A DNA stretch of 64,000 bases from Anarhynchus alexandrinus (taxonomy: Eukaryota > Chordata > Aves > Charadriiformes > Charadriidae), in the NCBI GenBank assembly GCA_008711295.1, contig VUYV01000020.1, forward strand, positions 4,324,901-4,388,900, read 5' to 3'. The notes beneath the pieces were generated by a model, which did no database searches, was not told where the DNA came from, and worked only from the letters and a program-made list of their open reading frames with translations. The position numbers and the translations under genes are program-made. Positions 25,601-38,029 of this stretch are shown piece after piece (positions within the stretch are counted from its first letter, which is position 1; each line of letters starts with the position of its first letter).

Positions 25601-27172
25601 CTTCCCTTATGAAGAGAGTGCCACAGCAGACCCTGACCATCAGCTTTCAGCTTCTCTCACACACGCTCCTTCCTCTGTTTCTGAAGCTTTCCAGGGCAAA
25701 AAGCCGCAATGCGAGCAGATGCCCAGTCAATAACCCACGTGAAGGCCATTTGCACGGGGAGGCAGAGGGTCTGCAGAGATGCCCGGGGTCCCGGGGCCCA
25801 TGGGAAGGGTGAGGACCTCTGCCCATGTTTCCCAGCTCAAGGGCTCCCGCGCTTGGCTGTGTAATACTCGTGTTTTGCTCATTTGCACCTACTGAATCTG
25901 AAGGCACAGGTGAAGTGCAGGAACTTGCTGTGAATCCAAGAGGAATGATTCTTCCAATAGCTTGTGGCCTGACCTTCAAAGCCTGGTTAAGCAGGTTAGC
26001 GCTTACAGCAGATGTCTCATACAAACCGATGCCTGGAGCTGCCCTTTTCTTTCAATCAAATCTATTGCTTTTCTGCCTGATTGAACTAAGCGGCTGAGCC
26101 TGTTACTCTTTGTAACCAGTTATATTTGTATAGGAGCTTGCATAGCACAGGGCCCTGCTTATATCAATAACAGTGCAAGAATTAACAAAATTTTTAGCAT
26201 CCATCTGTTACTATCCCATAACTCCAATCTTCTTATCCTTAAAATTGGATCCTCCCACAAGGTGATCTATATTCTATAGGCAAGTGCTGTCTTATGCAAT
26301 AAGCCATCGCAGCTTTTACAGGTTATTTCACTCTGCTCAAACCAAGGCCCACATTAGCACTACTTTCTGATTGCCTGACCCTTTCTTTCAATGAAAATGG
26401 GAGGAATAGAAAAGCTATCATTAACCAACACAGGGTAATTCTTCATGTGAATTGAGTATGAGTTTAGTTTGCACATCTGAATGCCTCTTCCAGTTTGTGC
26501 TTGTACCGCAACAGTATATATATTTTGATCAGTATCACCTCTTGACACTGAAGTTGCTGAAAAATCTGTCGTTTATTTTATTCAAACCAAAAGGAGGTTC
26601 AGTCTTTCCATTTATTCATAAACCGTTGAGACAGTTCGATCTCTTTGCTCACTTTTCTTGCAACCTAATGCACACTGATACGTATATTTTACTTTCAATG
26701 CTCTCTGAATTACATCTTCTGCTGTTTCATTATGGGGACCTTGATGTGATAAACAAGCTGACTGCCATGGCAACCCTGCCAGCCCCGCTCTGCCTGAGGC
26801 CGCTGCCAGAACCCTTCCACTCTCCTCTCAGATCTGACATGTCAAAGCCCAGGCTAATGTTCCCTTTCCATTTCAGAAGATTATTTCCCCATTATAGATG
26901 GCATCTTTAGGCAGCTGAGCATCTGTTACCTAAAAGCATTATGCTTTCCAAGACAAAACAAGGCAGGGGGCCAGGGAGGAGCTGGGATCATCTGCAGTCA
27001 CAGGTTGAAAAGAAAGAGTGAAATGTTTTGACAAGCACACACTGGAAACAGAGAAGAAAATGCTATGTGAGGCCAGTCTCCAGATAAAGAACAGGAATGG
27101 GCTTTGCTAGGTCTTGTAAAACCAGTGCTTTACTTGGAGCTCCAGCTCCTGGAGTCCAGAGATGCAAAGAGA
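22688..27172. other. Unique non-coding DNA up to the ATT array
   Basis: No exon, RNA gene or transposon is recognised. Open frames are short and scattered on both strands. Confidence 0.5.
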
Positions 27173-27331
<159 letters not shown>

Positions 27332-28717
27332 GTTCTTCTGGTCTCTCTAGCTTTCGTAGTTTCTGAGGCATGTGAAAATATGGGGTACACAAACTGCTCA
27401 ATAACCAAAGGCAAAAATATCAAATATCCCCAGAAGTTTTAAGATTTGTGTCTGTAAATCCAAATCAGGATTTCAGGGAAAATCTCTTTTTTAAAACTTT
27501 AGAGCCAACAACACTGAAAGCCACCCTAGAGAGCTCGAGGTGACAGTCTTTGCATGGTGTTCAGTAGCTGAAGAGGCAAGAGAAGCTCCATAGACCGATC
27601 TGACAGCTGGGCTATGCAGGGTCAGGTTGAGTTTTGACAGCACAGTGCTGGGTGTCCACGGGTCTCTTTATATAAAGGTTTCTTGCAGGGTTGCTGTAGG
27701 ATCCCGACAGCATACATTTAACTTCTCTCCAGCCATACTGGAGAAACCGTTCAGGAAAAACGTCAGTACTGATTCCGCTTCTTCCCTAGGTGTTCACCTG
27801 AGGTTTCATTGGAGGCTTTAAAATTCACAGGATCCCAAAGGGAATCTTATAACTCTTCAGTGTGATTTCCTGCAAGACAGTGCACAGGCACAGACTGAAT
27901 TTGATGAAGGAATTGCCGGGTACCAGTAACTTCTGCTTGAGAAAGATATTTTTTAAGGAATCTCTTCTCTGATCATTCACCTTTGTTTTTCTGCTCCTTT
28001 TCTGCTTCTGGGATCAAACAGAGACTGGAAATGCTAAAATGCAACAAGAAAAGCTGTTCTCCATGTATTTTCTGGCCAGATCTGAAAAAGGGAGCCCTGG
28101 ATATCTCACGAGAAAGTCTGTTTGAGTCCTACTGTTGTTGGCTTAGTGTTATAGACATGGGAGCAGAGCCAAGTAAACACTTCACAACAAATAAATCATA
28201 CAATGAATGTTGCCATTTCTGTACTTATGAATTGTCCAGGGGCAGATTGGAAAACTCTCAGATGTATCTGTTATTCACAGTCATCCATGAACTTTTCGAG
28301 TGAATAATTAGCAGTTGGCAGTTCATTCCAGTTGTGAGTGGTGCACTGTTAAATTCACATTTTGCAACTCGTCCTAACTTCCATAATCCCACACAAAAGT
28401 AGAGAAAGGGTGAACACAAGGAGATGCTAAGAAGGGTAGAGCATGTTCTGAAGCTAAATTCATTAATTTTATAAAGTGTTTTGGAGGTATACTGTAAAAA
28501 GTGTTGGGGAAGCATTAGGAAATATTATTGTGAGAAATAATATTTTTGTAAGCAATGTAAAATTCATTTTGCCTTCATGGACGCATTGACTTCTCTGGAG
28601 GTGCAATCTTAGTGTCTGATGCAAGGGCCTTCAACACTAATCCAAGAGCCATGACCCTCTCAAATAAAGGATTCATTCCACTGTTAGTAAGATAACAATG
28701 CCCACAGTGTTTTTTCC
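27332..28717. other. Unique non-coding DNA
   Basis: Nothing definable. Short open frames only. Confidence 0.5.
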
Positions 28718-28945
28718 TCACATCAAGTCACTCAGAGGGTGAAGACACATGTGGCCAAGGTAAACCCATCTCCAAGCATGGCTCCAGTAGCATCTGAGGT
28801 CAACTGCAAACCTGCTCCATGGTAGGGAGATGGGTTTACTAACTAGTTTGTTCAGTCCTATGCAGAAACCCTCATTCCCCTCTGTCCTAGGAGTCACAAC
28901 TACACCAACCTTCACACTTTATTTCACATTCATATTCTGTTGGCA
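28718..28945 (-). pseudogene. Possible Ty3/gypsy reverse-transcriptase fossil
   Basis: On the minus strand one frame reads VGVVVTPRTEGNEGFC, then IGLNKLVSK and, 8 residues on, SRFAVDLRCYW. The order resembles the gypsy core SPVVLV-K-DG--RFC, then DYRKLN, then the ...LDL--GYWQ block that precedes the catalytic motif. The spacing between the FC and DL motifs is about 15 residues shorter than normal. In the next frame, just upstream, EGWCS matches the usual E-WSSP that precedes PVV, suggesting a one-base shift. Stops flank it, and the catalytic YxDD region is not found. No LTR, integrase or gag is recognised nearby. The match rests on few residues and could be chance. Confidence 0.3.
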
Positions 28946-31900
28946 CCTTCTTTTCCCATGTTACTTGAAAAGCAGTATGGGGTAGACACACCAGCCAGCC
29001 CCCTCTCCCTTCTTTCCCTTTGCTGCTAATAAGGATTAGTGAATTGACCCGATTATCCAGCAGCCTGGTTTTGATTTACTGATTAATGGAATGATTATCT
29101 GATGCTTAACCAGCAATAAACTGCTTTATTGCCCTTTCCACTCCATTCCTACAGGTCCACTTCACTGTGTGCTCTTTATTTGGTCTTCCCACCTCATTTA
29201 ACATCTAGTCACATCACTGTTCCAAGACAGCCTCCAAATACCTAGTTTTTCCACCTAATCTTCAGTAGACTCTTGACTGGCCAATCAGTCCAGCAGGTAG
29301 GTATAAATCAGTTTAAAGATGGCAAGGAATCTTTCTATTTCCTCAGTGTCAATCTCTCATTTCATGAACACATCTTCACAGGTTTTGCACGTTCATAAGA
29401 AACCAGAGTTTGCACATGTCTGTTCTGGTCACATCTTCTTGGTAGTCACAATGTAGTCCCCACAATCTTTCAACAAAATAGATTCAGCACAAGCAGCACC
29501 AGTGAAATTATCTCCTCCTTATCCAATGCACAACATACTGCTTTTTTAATAGCAAACAGAGGCAGTAAGAGTTTCAGCTTTCTTCAATGATCCAGGCACA
29601 GTATGATTGCAGGAAACAGTTTCTGTCCCAGAAGTCTTACACAGGAATTCAAAGCCAGAAAGAGACACAGCAACAGAGGCAAATAAGAAATACCCATGCC
29701 AAGGAAGTGAAAAACTTCATGGACTCTCTATGCGCACAACTTCACACGCCACAATGCATGCAGCATGGCAGAAGCACTTCTCAGTGACACCCAATTGCTT
29801 CTTGGTCTTCCCAGCAAGCCTGTCACTAGAACTCATGTTAGGGGCAGTATTTACATGACCCAATTAAGCTAATTAGCCCGTTTAGGCTCCCTAAAGAGAC
29901 CGCACAGAGAGAGAGAGGGTCCTCCTACAGGCATTGCAGAGCCTTCTAACACAATTGGTCTCTGGGGAGATTAGCAAACAAATTAAGCCCTTATACTAGA
30001 CATCCCTAGAGATGCAAGTACTCTCCCTCTCGCCCCCAGTGTGTATTTTTGTGGTGCAATTTGCTGCCTGAGTTTCGGTCCATCATTCCTGTCCCTTACA
30101 GTTCTGAGAAGCAAAGCTGTTGCTGTCACTGCCAGACTGGGCTAAATCTGTATGGGTGACCTTCAAGGTGAAAGCCTTTGTTCGTTACTATTAATCAGGC
30201 CCTTGAACCATCCACCGTTATGGACAATGATCCTTTTCCATGGTCATGGCTTACAAACCCTCATTTACAAAATGACTCTCACAAAGAGCCTGCCGGAAGG
30301 TTCAATAAAGAAATCTGTCACAGCCTGGCTTCTGGGCCACAACACGTGGAATACAAAATCAGATTCATTAGTTCCCAAGCCTTTGCCAGGTTCCCTGCTA
30401 CTCTCTTTAACAGGAAAAATTATGACAGCATTATGTAAAAAATGTTTTAAAAATCAATGTTGATTAATAAAAGTAATTTCAAGAAGCTGTACCAAAGAGT
30501 ATTCAATTTTAAATTCATTTCCCCTGCTTAATTGTCTGAGAATATCTGAGTGACGGTATGGGAATATGAATGCGTTGCCCACTCAGTCCTGGATGAGCCT
30601 ATCTTCGATGGCAAAAGCCCCTCACCCGTCACCAACCCACCTCCCGTTCACAGCTGCTCAAGGGCATCTAACACGGACGATAAGAATTTTGTTGCTCCTA
30701 TTCTGCCAGTGGACAGTGTTAAAACTCACTTTTGAGGTGAAGCACTAGATGCAGGTATAGTTTTAAAACAACACATGAGAAACAAATGAATAAGCACACC
30801 TGATGATAACCTCAGAAATTGTGCCCAGTTCACAGTAGTTATGAGACTTGTACAACCAAAAGCAACAAAAAATGTGTGTGGTCCATTTGATCACAAAGAG
30901 ACCATTTTAGCACTTTCCTATTAAAACAAACAAACAAAAAAAAAAACCCACCAAAACCAAAACCAGACCACTTCTCCAGCTTTTTCCCTAGTGTTGTTGC
31001 AGATCCTTGCACATGATCTTCTGAGTGACACTGATGGCTCTTGTTTTGTCCAAATCACACAGAGCCTTTCAGCACTGCCAAGGACCACTGTGCCAGCTAC
31101 AGCAATTATTTCCATGGGAAAGTAACTACCTGGAAATACCCACTGTGTTTCTTAGCTTTTGTGGATATTAAACAACAGCACCCAAAAAAGAAGAGGTACT
31201 GGTGCATATTCTCTGGACAACAACTGTGTACCAGCAGGATCCTCAGCATTGAAACCAGCTAGAAAGAGACTCCAAATGCAGGCACTGGAGCCAAACATCA
31301 AAGGCTTGGAGTTCCTGACCAAAGATTCAGATGTTTTTTTATTCTAGTGCATTATAACTATAGTGACATTTGGGCTTAGAAGTGCCTTCAAAGTCAAGGT
31401 CATTTTGACACGCTCCTATCTCCAGAAATAACTTCAGGCACATCTTTTTTTTTCCAGGAAAAGCCTCAAAATGCTCTATAGACTTCGAAACATGGGGACA
31501 ATTTGGCCATCTGAGTGATACCCCTCAGGGAACAAATGCATTAGCTGTTTAATAGTGCATCAGAACAGTGTACAAGAATATAAGACAGGAAGTGAAAATT
31601 CAGGGAGGAAGCAGAGAGAAAAAATAAGGGTGCTTTTTAGGGAAGAAAAGATATATAATAAAAGGCCTAAACTCCAGTCTACAGTTAACCTTGGATTTAC
31701 CATTTTCCTCTTTTGCACCACAGTTTTTATCTGTAGAACATAAATGATGGTGTTATTCGCTTATATTTGCACAATAATGTGAGATCTACTGATGAAATGT
31801 GACTTTAAGTGTAAAGTCTTAGTAAGATCAAAATCAGCTAAAATAATGATGGTGAAATTGTTTGCACCATTTAGGCAAATGTATTTTAAAGGGTATATGA

Positions 31901-33798
31901 GCCCAGTGTAAGTGGTACCATTTCTTCAGGGCAAACCTTTTGACTAATATTTGCCATCTTTTTCTAAATAGAAATTCAACTGAGATAGCACATCTAGCAA
32001 GCTAGACACATTTCCAGTAGACTGTTCATGATCACAGATCTTCAGGAAGGGGCCTTTTTTCTCAAGTCTGTTCAGTGATGGGCAAAACTATATACCACAT
32101 GCAAAAGAAAAACAACAAAATTTGACTGCAGCCCTTAAGGTTTCCCATCAGTCGAGGGTTTCTTGTGTCATATGGGATCACACCTGACTGCTTAGTCTGG
32201 TTACAGTGTGAAGCAGTGTGTCTACAGAAATGAGACCATTTCTCCTGTGCACAGCATGGCACTTCACCCGCAAGCCACAGGTGATATGTTCCTCTCAGCG
32301 CTGGTGGGCAGTTTTTCCTCAGGTTGGAAAACAAAGACTGTCACCTACCGACTTTCTGTCATCTGCAACGTGGGCATATGCAAAGCGTTTTGGACATCAA
32401 AAGTTCTGCTTTACTCTGGTTATCACTCTTAGCTCTTCTCTTCAGATGAGAAATAACTTGAGCAGTTCCTCTGGATGCCGTAAGATGAAACGTGAAGGAA
32501 AGAAAACACCAGAAGGAGCCAGTGAGATGCAGAGACCAGAGGAGAAGGAACAGGAGGGTTCAAGGCTTCATGTGATTACCAGTAGCGTGACTGGGAGTCA
32601 CATTCGTGATGAAGGAGGTGTCATGCGATGAGGCGGAGAGCACAGTACAGCACATCAGCCACGTTGTTATGATTGGCCATGCGTGTGTGCACTCCTAATC
32701 TGTGGTAAATGAGAGGCAGCTTATTCCCCACGGTAAGAGGGGCACGCTTTTTCACACGCACGAAGGGGAAAGAGGATACACAATGGCAGCTGCTGTGAAG
32801 TTGCCGACGTGTGGCGAGATGTAAGGTGTTTGTGTGCCCGTACCCTTAATCTCCGGTGTTCAAAAGAAGAAGCGGTGTTTTGCTTTGCAATTTGTATCCT
32901 TTGGAAGGCTCCACAAAAGCCCCTTGAAAATTTCCGTATGGGAAACTGAAAACCTAAACCCTTTGGTTTTATCTAGCGTCCTTGACCCTCAGGATAACAT
33001 GATGCTCAACAGAGAAACAAAAGCTGAGCAGAAGGAAAGGTGGGTTCGAAGGAGAGATGAAAGTAGCTGAGAGGGAGGAGGCTGCCCTGATGCTGAGTAG
33101 CACGTACCGGGGAGTTTCTCTCAGCTGTAGAGAAACTAAAGGACAGAACAGGTAAAGCCACAGCCAGGATCATAGGATAAGGGGGAAGGAGGAACAGAAA
33201 TAGGTGGAAGTGTTTAAAAGAGAGATAAAACTGAATTCAGGCAATGCAGCTGGGCCTCTACAGGAGTAATTATCAAATCAAAACTTATTCTGAAAAACAA
33301 ACCAAGATTTGGGGGTTTTTAACTCCCACCAGTCAGTCTTACCCCCTCTTCTGTGTGAAAAAGCAGAGCACACTTCAAACTGTGCCACCCCAGCTGTGCG
33401 TGGGAGGCTGCCGCGGAGCTGACGTGATTAGAGCCTACTCCCAGACGACACCACTTATCTACAGTGCAACGCCACTTACGTGTTTACTGAAAGGCAGAAA
33501 GAGACGACCACGGAGCTAAACGTTGTAGAAAAAAACGATCACTATTCTGACAATATTCAATAGGGACTATTTTCACAGGCTCTTGTAGTCTTTGTCTGAA
33601 GATGGTAAACAGTGAAGCAAAGAATGGCAATTCTCTGGGACTTCTGCAAATGTGCATAAATCACAAAGCACTGAATTTATTATTGAGCAGCTTTAGTCTG
33701 TTTGTGTTCCCAGGGTCTGCTGGTACCAAGATTCCCATGGATAACTGCAGACTCCAAACCGCTGCTCATTGTCTACAGTGAACAGATTTAGTAATAAT
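28946..33798. other. Unique non-coding DNA
   Basis: I recognise no gene. A plus-strand open frame at 29587-29787 is rich in Gln, Lys and Arg and reads like protein, but matches no family I know. A short GA run lies at 29908-29918. Confidence 0.5.
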
Positions 33799-33816
33799 AA
33801 CAACAACAACAACAAC
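33799..33816. repeat. (AAC)6 short tandem repeat
   Basis: Six AAC units directly follow three TAA-type triplets. A minor simple repeat. Confidence 0.95.
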
Positions 33817-36800
33817 AGTATGCCTGATGTGGCATGACCTGCACCAGGGCAGTAGTTCAGGTTTTGCCTAGATTCAGAAGGTTTTCACAGGTGCAAACTA
33901 AAGTAATCTGCTTGCACCAGAATAAAACCCCAATAAATCTACCCTGCAGAGGTGCAGAAAGAGGCTTACAGAGTGTGGCTCACACGGTAATTTAGTAGCC
34001 CAAGTTGCCAGTGTTTACACCCCATCATATGCTAGTTCTGCTCATTCTTTCAAGGTGTCCCCCATGTTTAACACAAGGGTATAAGAAATCTTAGCAAAGG
34101 AGTTTGCCTCTTAAAACTCCCTGTAAAGCTTAATCAGTACCAACACCAGGCTTGGGACAGTGAAAGATGTCCTGGTAGCTCAGATCCTGGCAAGAAATTA
34201 CCTAAAGCCATCAGGTCTCTCAATCGTTTATAACATTAAGAAACTTTCCAATTAAGATTTGCAGGCCTGTTCTCTGCCTGTGGGTGGTACTTTTATTTTA
34301 ATCTTCATTAAAACTCTTTGGATGAACTGTTCAGCAGCTTTTGAGACTGAAACAAAAATGGACAGTCCTTAGTATGTATTTGCAGAAAAGCCTAAACTGC
34401 AACATTAAAGCAAATGGTATTGAAAATTAACCACTGGCATGGATCCCTCCTTTGGGGAGCAAAACAATTTGGAATCCAAAAGGACTGTGAGTCTGAACAG
34501 TGAAGCATTTTGCAAACAGCAGAGCCAGAAAGAAAATATCGTGATGACCTAGTCCAGCTTTCCGCATCACAGAGATATTAGGGCTTTCCTGATTCATTTC
34601 TGTTTGGCCTGATCTTTAGAAAACATCCAGTCTGGACCGCAACATTTTGGTGATGGAGACACAAGCCTTTCCCATAATACCTGGTGCCTGTTTTTAGTAA
34701 CCATTATAGGTAGAAATGTTTGCTCTGTTTTCAGGTCTAACCTTTGGAGGTCATCACCTCAGTGCTGCCGGATGCCTCCTGCTGAAGGCACTGAGGATAC
34801 GTACCTGTGCCTGCCGTATCCCCACACCAGCGAGGGCAGGCAACAAGCATTAAAAGTCAATAACGGGCTGGTTTTGTTAAAGCTGAATTTACTTTCAGCA
34901 GCACCCAAGTCTCATCCTCACTATAACAGTGTCAGTGTTTTGCAGTCTTGGAGAAACGCCTGCAAAAACATTACAGAATCATTATATTTCATCTCCCCAA
35001 CATTTTCTGCTGAAGATGAAGTAGCAAGTGATATTTTTGATTTCCTTTCCAGCACACGGTAAGCTGTGCACTGTTAAACTGCCGCCTTCTGCCGGCAGGG
35101 AGGTGGCTCTGTGCTCCCTGTGCTCCCTGCACGCAGTCTCCCTGAAATCCTCTGGGATAAAAGGAGCTTTCCAACAAAGTTCATTGCCTTTAATTATTGA
35201 CTGTTTAAAAGATTAATAAAATATGACCCCAGAATCTAGTCATGTTATGCAACCCGAGCAAACAAAGCTGTGAATCTGAGACTGCCATGTTCAGAACTGT
35301 GATAGGTTCTGATAAAAGGACGTTGAATATTTGAGGTAATGACTCCTCTTGGAGACGTGAAGTTAAGAAGAGCCTTGTGCCTGGATTTCCCCGTTTCATT
35401 TAGGAAAGAGGAAACATGAGAGAGTCCATTGTGCAACTGCTGGGGTACATTAAGACTTAATTTATCTTTCCCCTGAGGCTGCAAGTGCTTGTGCCAGGTC
35501 TGAGATACTAAGCTAGATGTATCTTTGAAGGTAAATCATTTGTTCCTACAGGGTCTTTAAAATACCAAGACACTTTTCAGTACGCACCTACCACAAAGCC
35601 TTTAATACACACATTTTACAGCATCAAATGGGATTAGGGAGGATTCCCCTCCAGGTATGCAGCATCTGGTTGTACAGCTACTCAGTTCATTACAGGTGAG
35701 TTTGGCACCTTTGAACCCCATAGGAGTTTTGTCACCGATTCCATGCGGTGGACATTTCAACCCTATGTTTTTTTTCCCACTAGCATCTGATGGAAGTCCT
35801 GGAGAGAAGGTAGTGAGTTTGACATCAACATTTGCTTTCTTGCCAAATGCACCATCTCCCTGGAAGAAATACAGCCTTGCCCTACAACTCTCAGTCAAGT
35901 AAATGAGTGAGAACACTTATCAGTGCAGCTCATTTGTGGGACTGAGGGTCAGCCCATCATTTGGAAACAACGAATCTAATAATGTCTTGCTTTGTCGTTC
36001 TGAGTAATTTAGTCCCAGTAAGCGCACTGAAAAGTTGCATTTGCATTTGAAACACTTCTTGAGCAGGACTCCACAGAAATCATAGAACACCATTTAACAG
36101 TCCATTTTCCTGGCCTGTTTTCATCCTCCACCCCTCCAGCCCAGTTTTACTTTTCCATAAACACATAAATCAGCATCATCTATATTCATTAGGTTACTCA
36201 ACTTGTTCAGTGCAAAATTACCCATTTTGCATGGTTTTTCCCCCTTCTGATTAATATAAATGACTTAAGTTAATTATGTTTCTCTTTATAGAAAAATGTA
36301 TTTGTCAAACTGTAAAAGCATCAATAAAAATAAACATGTAGATTTTACAAGGGGACAGATGTGCAAACAAGATCCACGGGGCTGCATACCATCCCCAAGT
36401 CTTATTTCAGAGGTGGCTACAATCCCTTGTCTCTGCCAAGGAGGATTAGTTGAGAACACTGGTTTGACCTGAGATTGATGAGGTCGGCAGAAAATAATTA
36501 ACCCACTCAGATCTGCACCATCAGCCTGGAGCAAACATAAGCCCTTTTCCCTGCCTTGGATTAGATCTACAAGAGCTTTCACCTGGAAATCTCCCAGAAT
36601 CCTCCATAGGTTTGATGTATCTACAAGGTCATCTTTATTTCTTTGTTCCTCCATGGTCCTAAATCTGGAAGGCTTCTGAAGATGCCAGTTCTCTGGAGGT
36701 TCCTCAGCTACAACTGACCAAAAAGAGAGATTTTCCGTTACAGGCTGGGGAGCAGGGAGTCTGACTTCTACAGGAACAAACCAGCTGCATTCAAGTGTCT

Positions 36801-38000
36801 CTGTGTCAAGCCAAGGGCAACTTGTGTCTCTTGAGTACAGGTGTTACAGGAGGGCTGGCAGCTCTGTAGCCTGCAAACATGACCCATCCTTCCCTCCAAA
36901 TCCCCATGAATGGCAACAAAGGGAGAAAAGAAAGGCTGTCTGTGTTGCAGAATAGCTGTCCCTATGTCCTCAATTCCTGAAAAGCAAAGGAAATTAAGCA
37001 AATTGTTTGCATGATAATATGGATCTCTGCATCAAAATCCTTTTCTGTATCCCATTCCCCAGAGGAAGCTTCCACTGGGCTACAGTGGCATCCCAACAAG
37101 AGTTATGTGTCCATTGCAGCAGCATCCAGTATAAATTGGAGACTGCAGAATCAAGCCCAAAGCCACTTTCTTTTCATACCTTTTACAAATGCGTGAGGCT
37201 GCACCTGGACCCCATCCTTGCACTGAGCAGTACAAAGTTCCGTCACCAGCTCATGAAACAGTTTCTCCAGCTTGGGGAGCAGCGTTTCCATAAGAGATAC
37301 CAGTATACCTGCCCACGGATGGCCTCCTCTGGGACAGGAAACTTCTGAGGAGCCTTTCAGGGGTGGGGACATGCAAAAAAACATTTTTTCGTCTAAGCGT
37401 TCCGCTAGCAGCCAAACCCTGTCAAGCCAGGCTGATTATTAAGTCTGAGGATTGGGACAGTTTCTATTTGTTCCAACTCAGTTCTCCCACCCTTGCTTTA
37501 TTCCATCTGGCCAAAGCAGCTTTAAATCTGAGCAGGCCAATGTGCCTGACATTGGATTTACTCAGCCCAAAGCCAAAATAATTATTGAAATCTATTAAGG
37601 GAGAAAAAAAAAGTATTGGCGGCTGATTGACTTCATTCCCGTTCAAGCAAAAAGTCTGTTGACCTGTAACTGGAAATCAGTTTTGCCTTCCAGGGAAACA
37701 AGGCCTGGCATGAGTTGTCAGCTAGGGTCTTAGACAGGGGACTTTTGCTCAAGAAGACCCCGTTGTGACCTTAAAGTGTCCCTGAAAAGCTAAACGTGGA
37801 AAATAGCAAAGTTTATGCATCTGATAACAAATTTAGCATGACTGCTTCTAGCACAGACACAGGTTTTCATTTCTTAACATGGAGGGACAATTCTCCATCT
37901 CTGATTGAATAGCTATTCATCACAGCCATTCAGTGTTTACTGCACACAACTCCTTGCCTTGATAAAGCCAGCTGCTCTAAAAATAACACCACAGAGCTGG
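33817..38000. other. Unique non-coding DNA
   Basis: No exon, RNA gene or transposon is recognised. Open frames at 35602-35916 and 36286-36654 (minus) are about 100-120 codons with no identifiable domain. An octamer word ATTTGCAT lies at 36039-36046 without obvious partners. Confidence 0.5.
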
Positions 38001-38029
38001 TTTCTTTTCTTTTCTTTTCTTTTTTTTTT
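38001..38029. repeat. (CTTTT)n pyrimidine tract
   Basis: About four TTTCT/CTTTT units run into nine T. It is a pure pyrimidine tract in front of AATCCTAG. It could act as a splice-acceptor tract in principle, but no exon follows that I can recognise. Confidence 0.9.

Noticed and set aside
36286..36654. 122-codon minus-strand frame with protein-like start
   Set aside because: No motif recognised, and the C-terminal part is hydrophobic low-complexity; no splice context that convinces.
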